Shown piece by piece: positions 6,016 to 6,774 of a stretch of DNA of 6,774 nt. Origin of the DNA: Bacteroidota bacterium (lineage in GTDB: Bacteria > Bacteroidota > Bacteroidia > Chitinophagales > Chitinophagaceae); the NCBI GenBank assembly GCA_021780705.1, contig JAJXYG010000145.1:1-6774 (forward strand), in the 5' to 3' direction. A model generated the notes under the pieces. The model worked only from the letters and a program-made list of their open reading frames with translations. It ran no database searches and was not told the origin of the DNA. The number at the start of each line of letters is the position of its first letter. Position 1 is the first letter of the stretch. The translations under genes and the position numbers were made by a program.

Positions 6016-6774
6016 CTAATAGATGTGGCCCACCCGGAATGAAAGGATCAGTGGGGTGCCCTTTCGGGAGACCAGCAGGGTGACCCTTTGGCCTACTGAC
6101 TGCATCAGGGTTTTGTATACATTGATGTCATTGGAGAAATTGGTGTTCACAGCAATGATCACATCTCCCTTTCTGACCCCGCCCCGGTAGGCAGGAGATT
6201 TCGACACCACGTCATCGGCGTAGATCTTTCCATCGGCATAATACATGCTCAGTCCGGTATAGCTATAATCAAACGGATCTTCAAAATGCCCATTGGGTTT
6301 AATATGCACTTCCCGGTTCGGGTAGTTCAGTATTACATTGAACCGCCTCAGCAGGTCGTTGCCAATCAGCCCGCCCAAAAAGGGATAGGAGGTAACATTG
6401 TACACGTCATCCAGGACATTGGTGGGCACCCGGTTGAAATGGTAAGGCCCGATCTGAAGGGACCGGATGAGGGTAACCAGCATGTGCTTCCTGCCGCCCA
6501 TTCCTTCCACCTGTATGGACACCGGACGCCTTCGCTTTTTCAGGAAGGAACTGTCATCTTCAAATTTTTTGCTGATGAGAAAACACAACCCTGCCCCGGT
6601 GTCCAGGTAGAAGTTGGCATCAATCTTTCTGCGGTCCTGAACGGTCAGTGCCTGTATGGGAAGGGCGGTGAATATCGGGTGAAGGGTATAGCCTTCAGGG
6701 GGATATTTCATTTTACCGGGGGTGTAAAATGAAATATAAAGGCTGTCATAGTTGAGACCGATTATATAACGGCT
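6016..6774 (-). CDS. Retropepsin-like aspartyl protease with C-terminal PDZ domain (5' end outside window)
   Basis: The frame is open to the window edge, giving the last 252 residues of a longer protein. The first ATG at 6711 is internal, because the 21 codons before it carry family-like sequence (RYIIGLNYDSLYISFYTPG). Residue numbers here count from the window edge. Residues about 36-161 form a retropepsin-like domain: FYLDTGAG at 55-62 contains the catalytic Asp-Thr-Gly, and LGGLIGNDLLRRFNVILNY (133-151) is the second conserved strand-turn-strand segment. Residues about 174-250 are a PDZ domain, with IYADDVVSKSPAYRGGVRKGD and VTLLVSRKG. In Bacteroidota this architecture commonly has an additional retropepsin-like domain upstream and a signal peptide; the segment at the window edge looks like the end of such a first domain. 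The natural substrate is unknown. It ends 57 bases before the M16 gene and in the same frame. It is probably the upstream member of the same transcription unit. Confidence 0.88.
   Translation of the reverse strand, partial: SRYIIGLNYDSLYISFYTPGKMKYPPEGYTLHPIFTALPIQALTVQDRRKIDANFYLDTGAGLCFLISKKFEDDSSFLKKRRRPVSIQVEGMGGRKHMLVTLIRSLQIGPYHFNRVPTNVLDDVYNVTSYPFLGGLIGNDLLRRFNVILNYPNREVHIKPNGHFEDPFDYSYTGLSMYYADGKIYADDVVSKSPAYRGGVRKGDVIIAVNTNFSNDINVYKTLMQSVGQRVTLLVSRKGTPLILSFRVGHIY

Overview
This 6774-base window is a compact stretch of a bacterial chromosome, moderately GC-rich. All six credible genes lie on the minus strand, so transcription runs from high to low coordinates. Several things point to Bacteroidota, probably a Chitinophagia-like lineage: the type of M1 peptidase, the 2-oxoacid dehydrogenase E1 with alpha and beta parts fused in one chain, the retropepsin-plus-PDZ protein, and the absence of Shine-Dalgarno motifs before the starts. 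The lineage is inferred from protein style, not from a marker gene.

In transcription order the layout is: (1) 6774-6016, the C-terminal part of a retropepsin-like aspartyl protease with a PDZ domain, entering from outside the window; (2) 5958-4723, an M16 zinc peptidase with an intact HXXEH motif; (3) 4689-3412, a second M16 protein that has lost HXXEH but keeps the Arg/Tyr substrate-binding motif; (4) 3388-3041, a small four-helix membrane protein of the phage-holin-like family PF04020; (5) 2994-994, a fused E1 alpha/beta subunit of a branched-chain 2-oxoacid dehydrogenase; (6) 856-1, the secretion signal and N-terminal domain of an M1-family metallopeptidase, running out of the window. Genes 1 to 5 are separated by only 57, 33, 23 and 46 bases and could be one operon. 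Gene 6 follows a 137-base gap with no convincing terminator or promoter.

The best functional story is the M16 pair. One subunit carries the zinc site and the other the substrate-binding Arg/Tyr, so together they should form a two-subunit (M16B-type) peptidase. Four of the six genes are peptidase-like, and the E1 enzyme oxidises the 2-oxoacids derived from Leu, Ile and Val. A link between protein breakdown and branched-chain 2-oxoacid use (energy, or primers for iso/anteiso fatty acids) is plausible but only inferred.

I found no RNA genes, CRISPR, insertion sequences, attachment sites or prophage genes. Apart from the M16 pair, the window looks like ordinary housekeeping chromosome. The remaining oddities are a 16-bp perfect palindrome inside the M1 gene, a GC-rich hairpin in the leader of that gene, and an in-frame, stop-free spacer between the first two genes.
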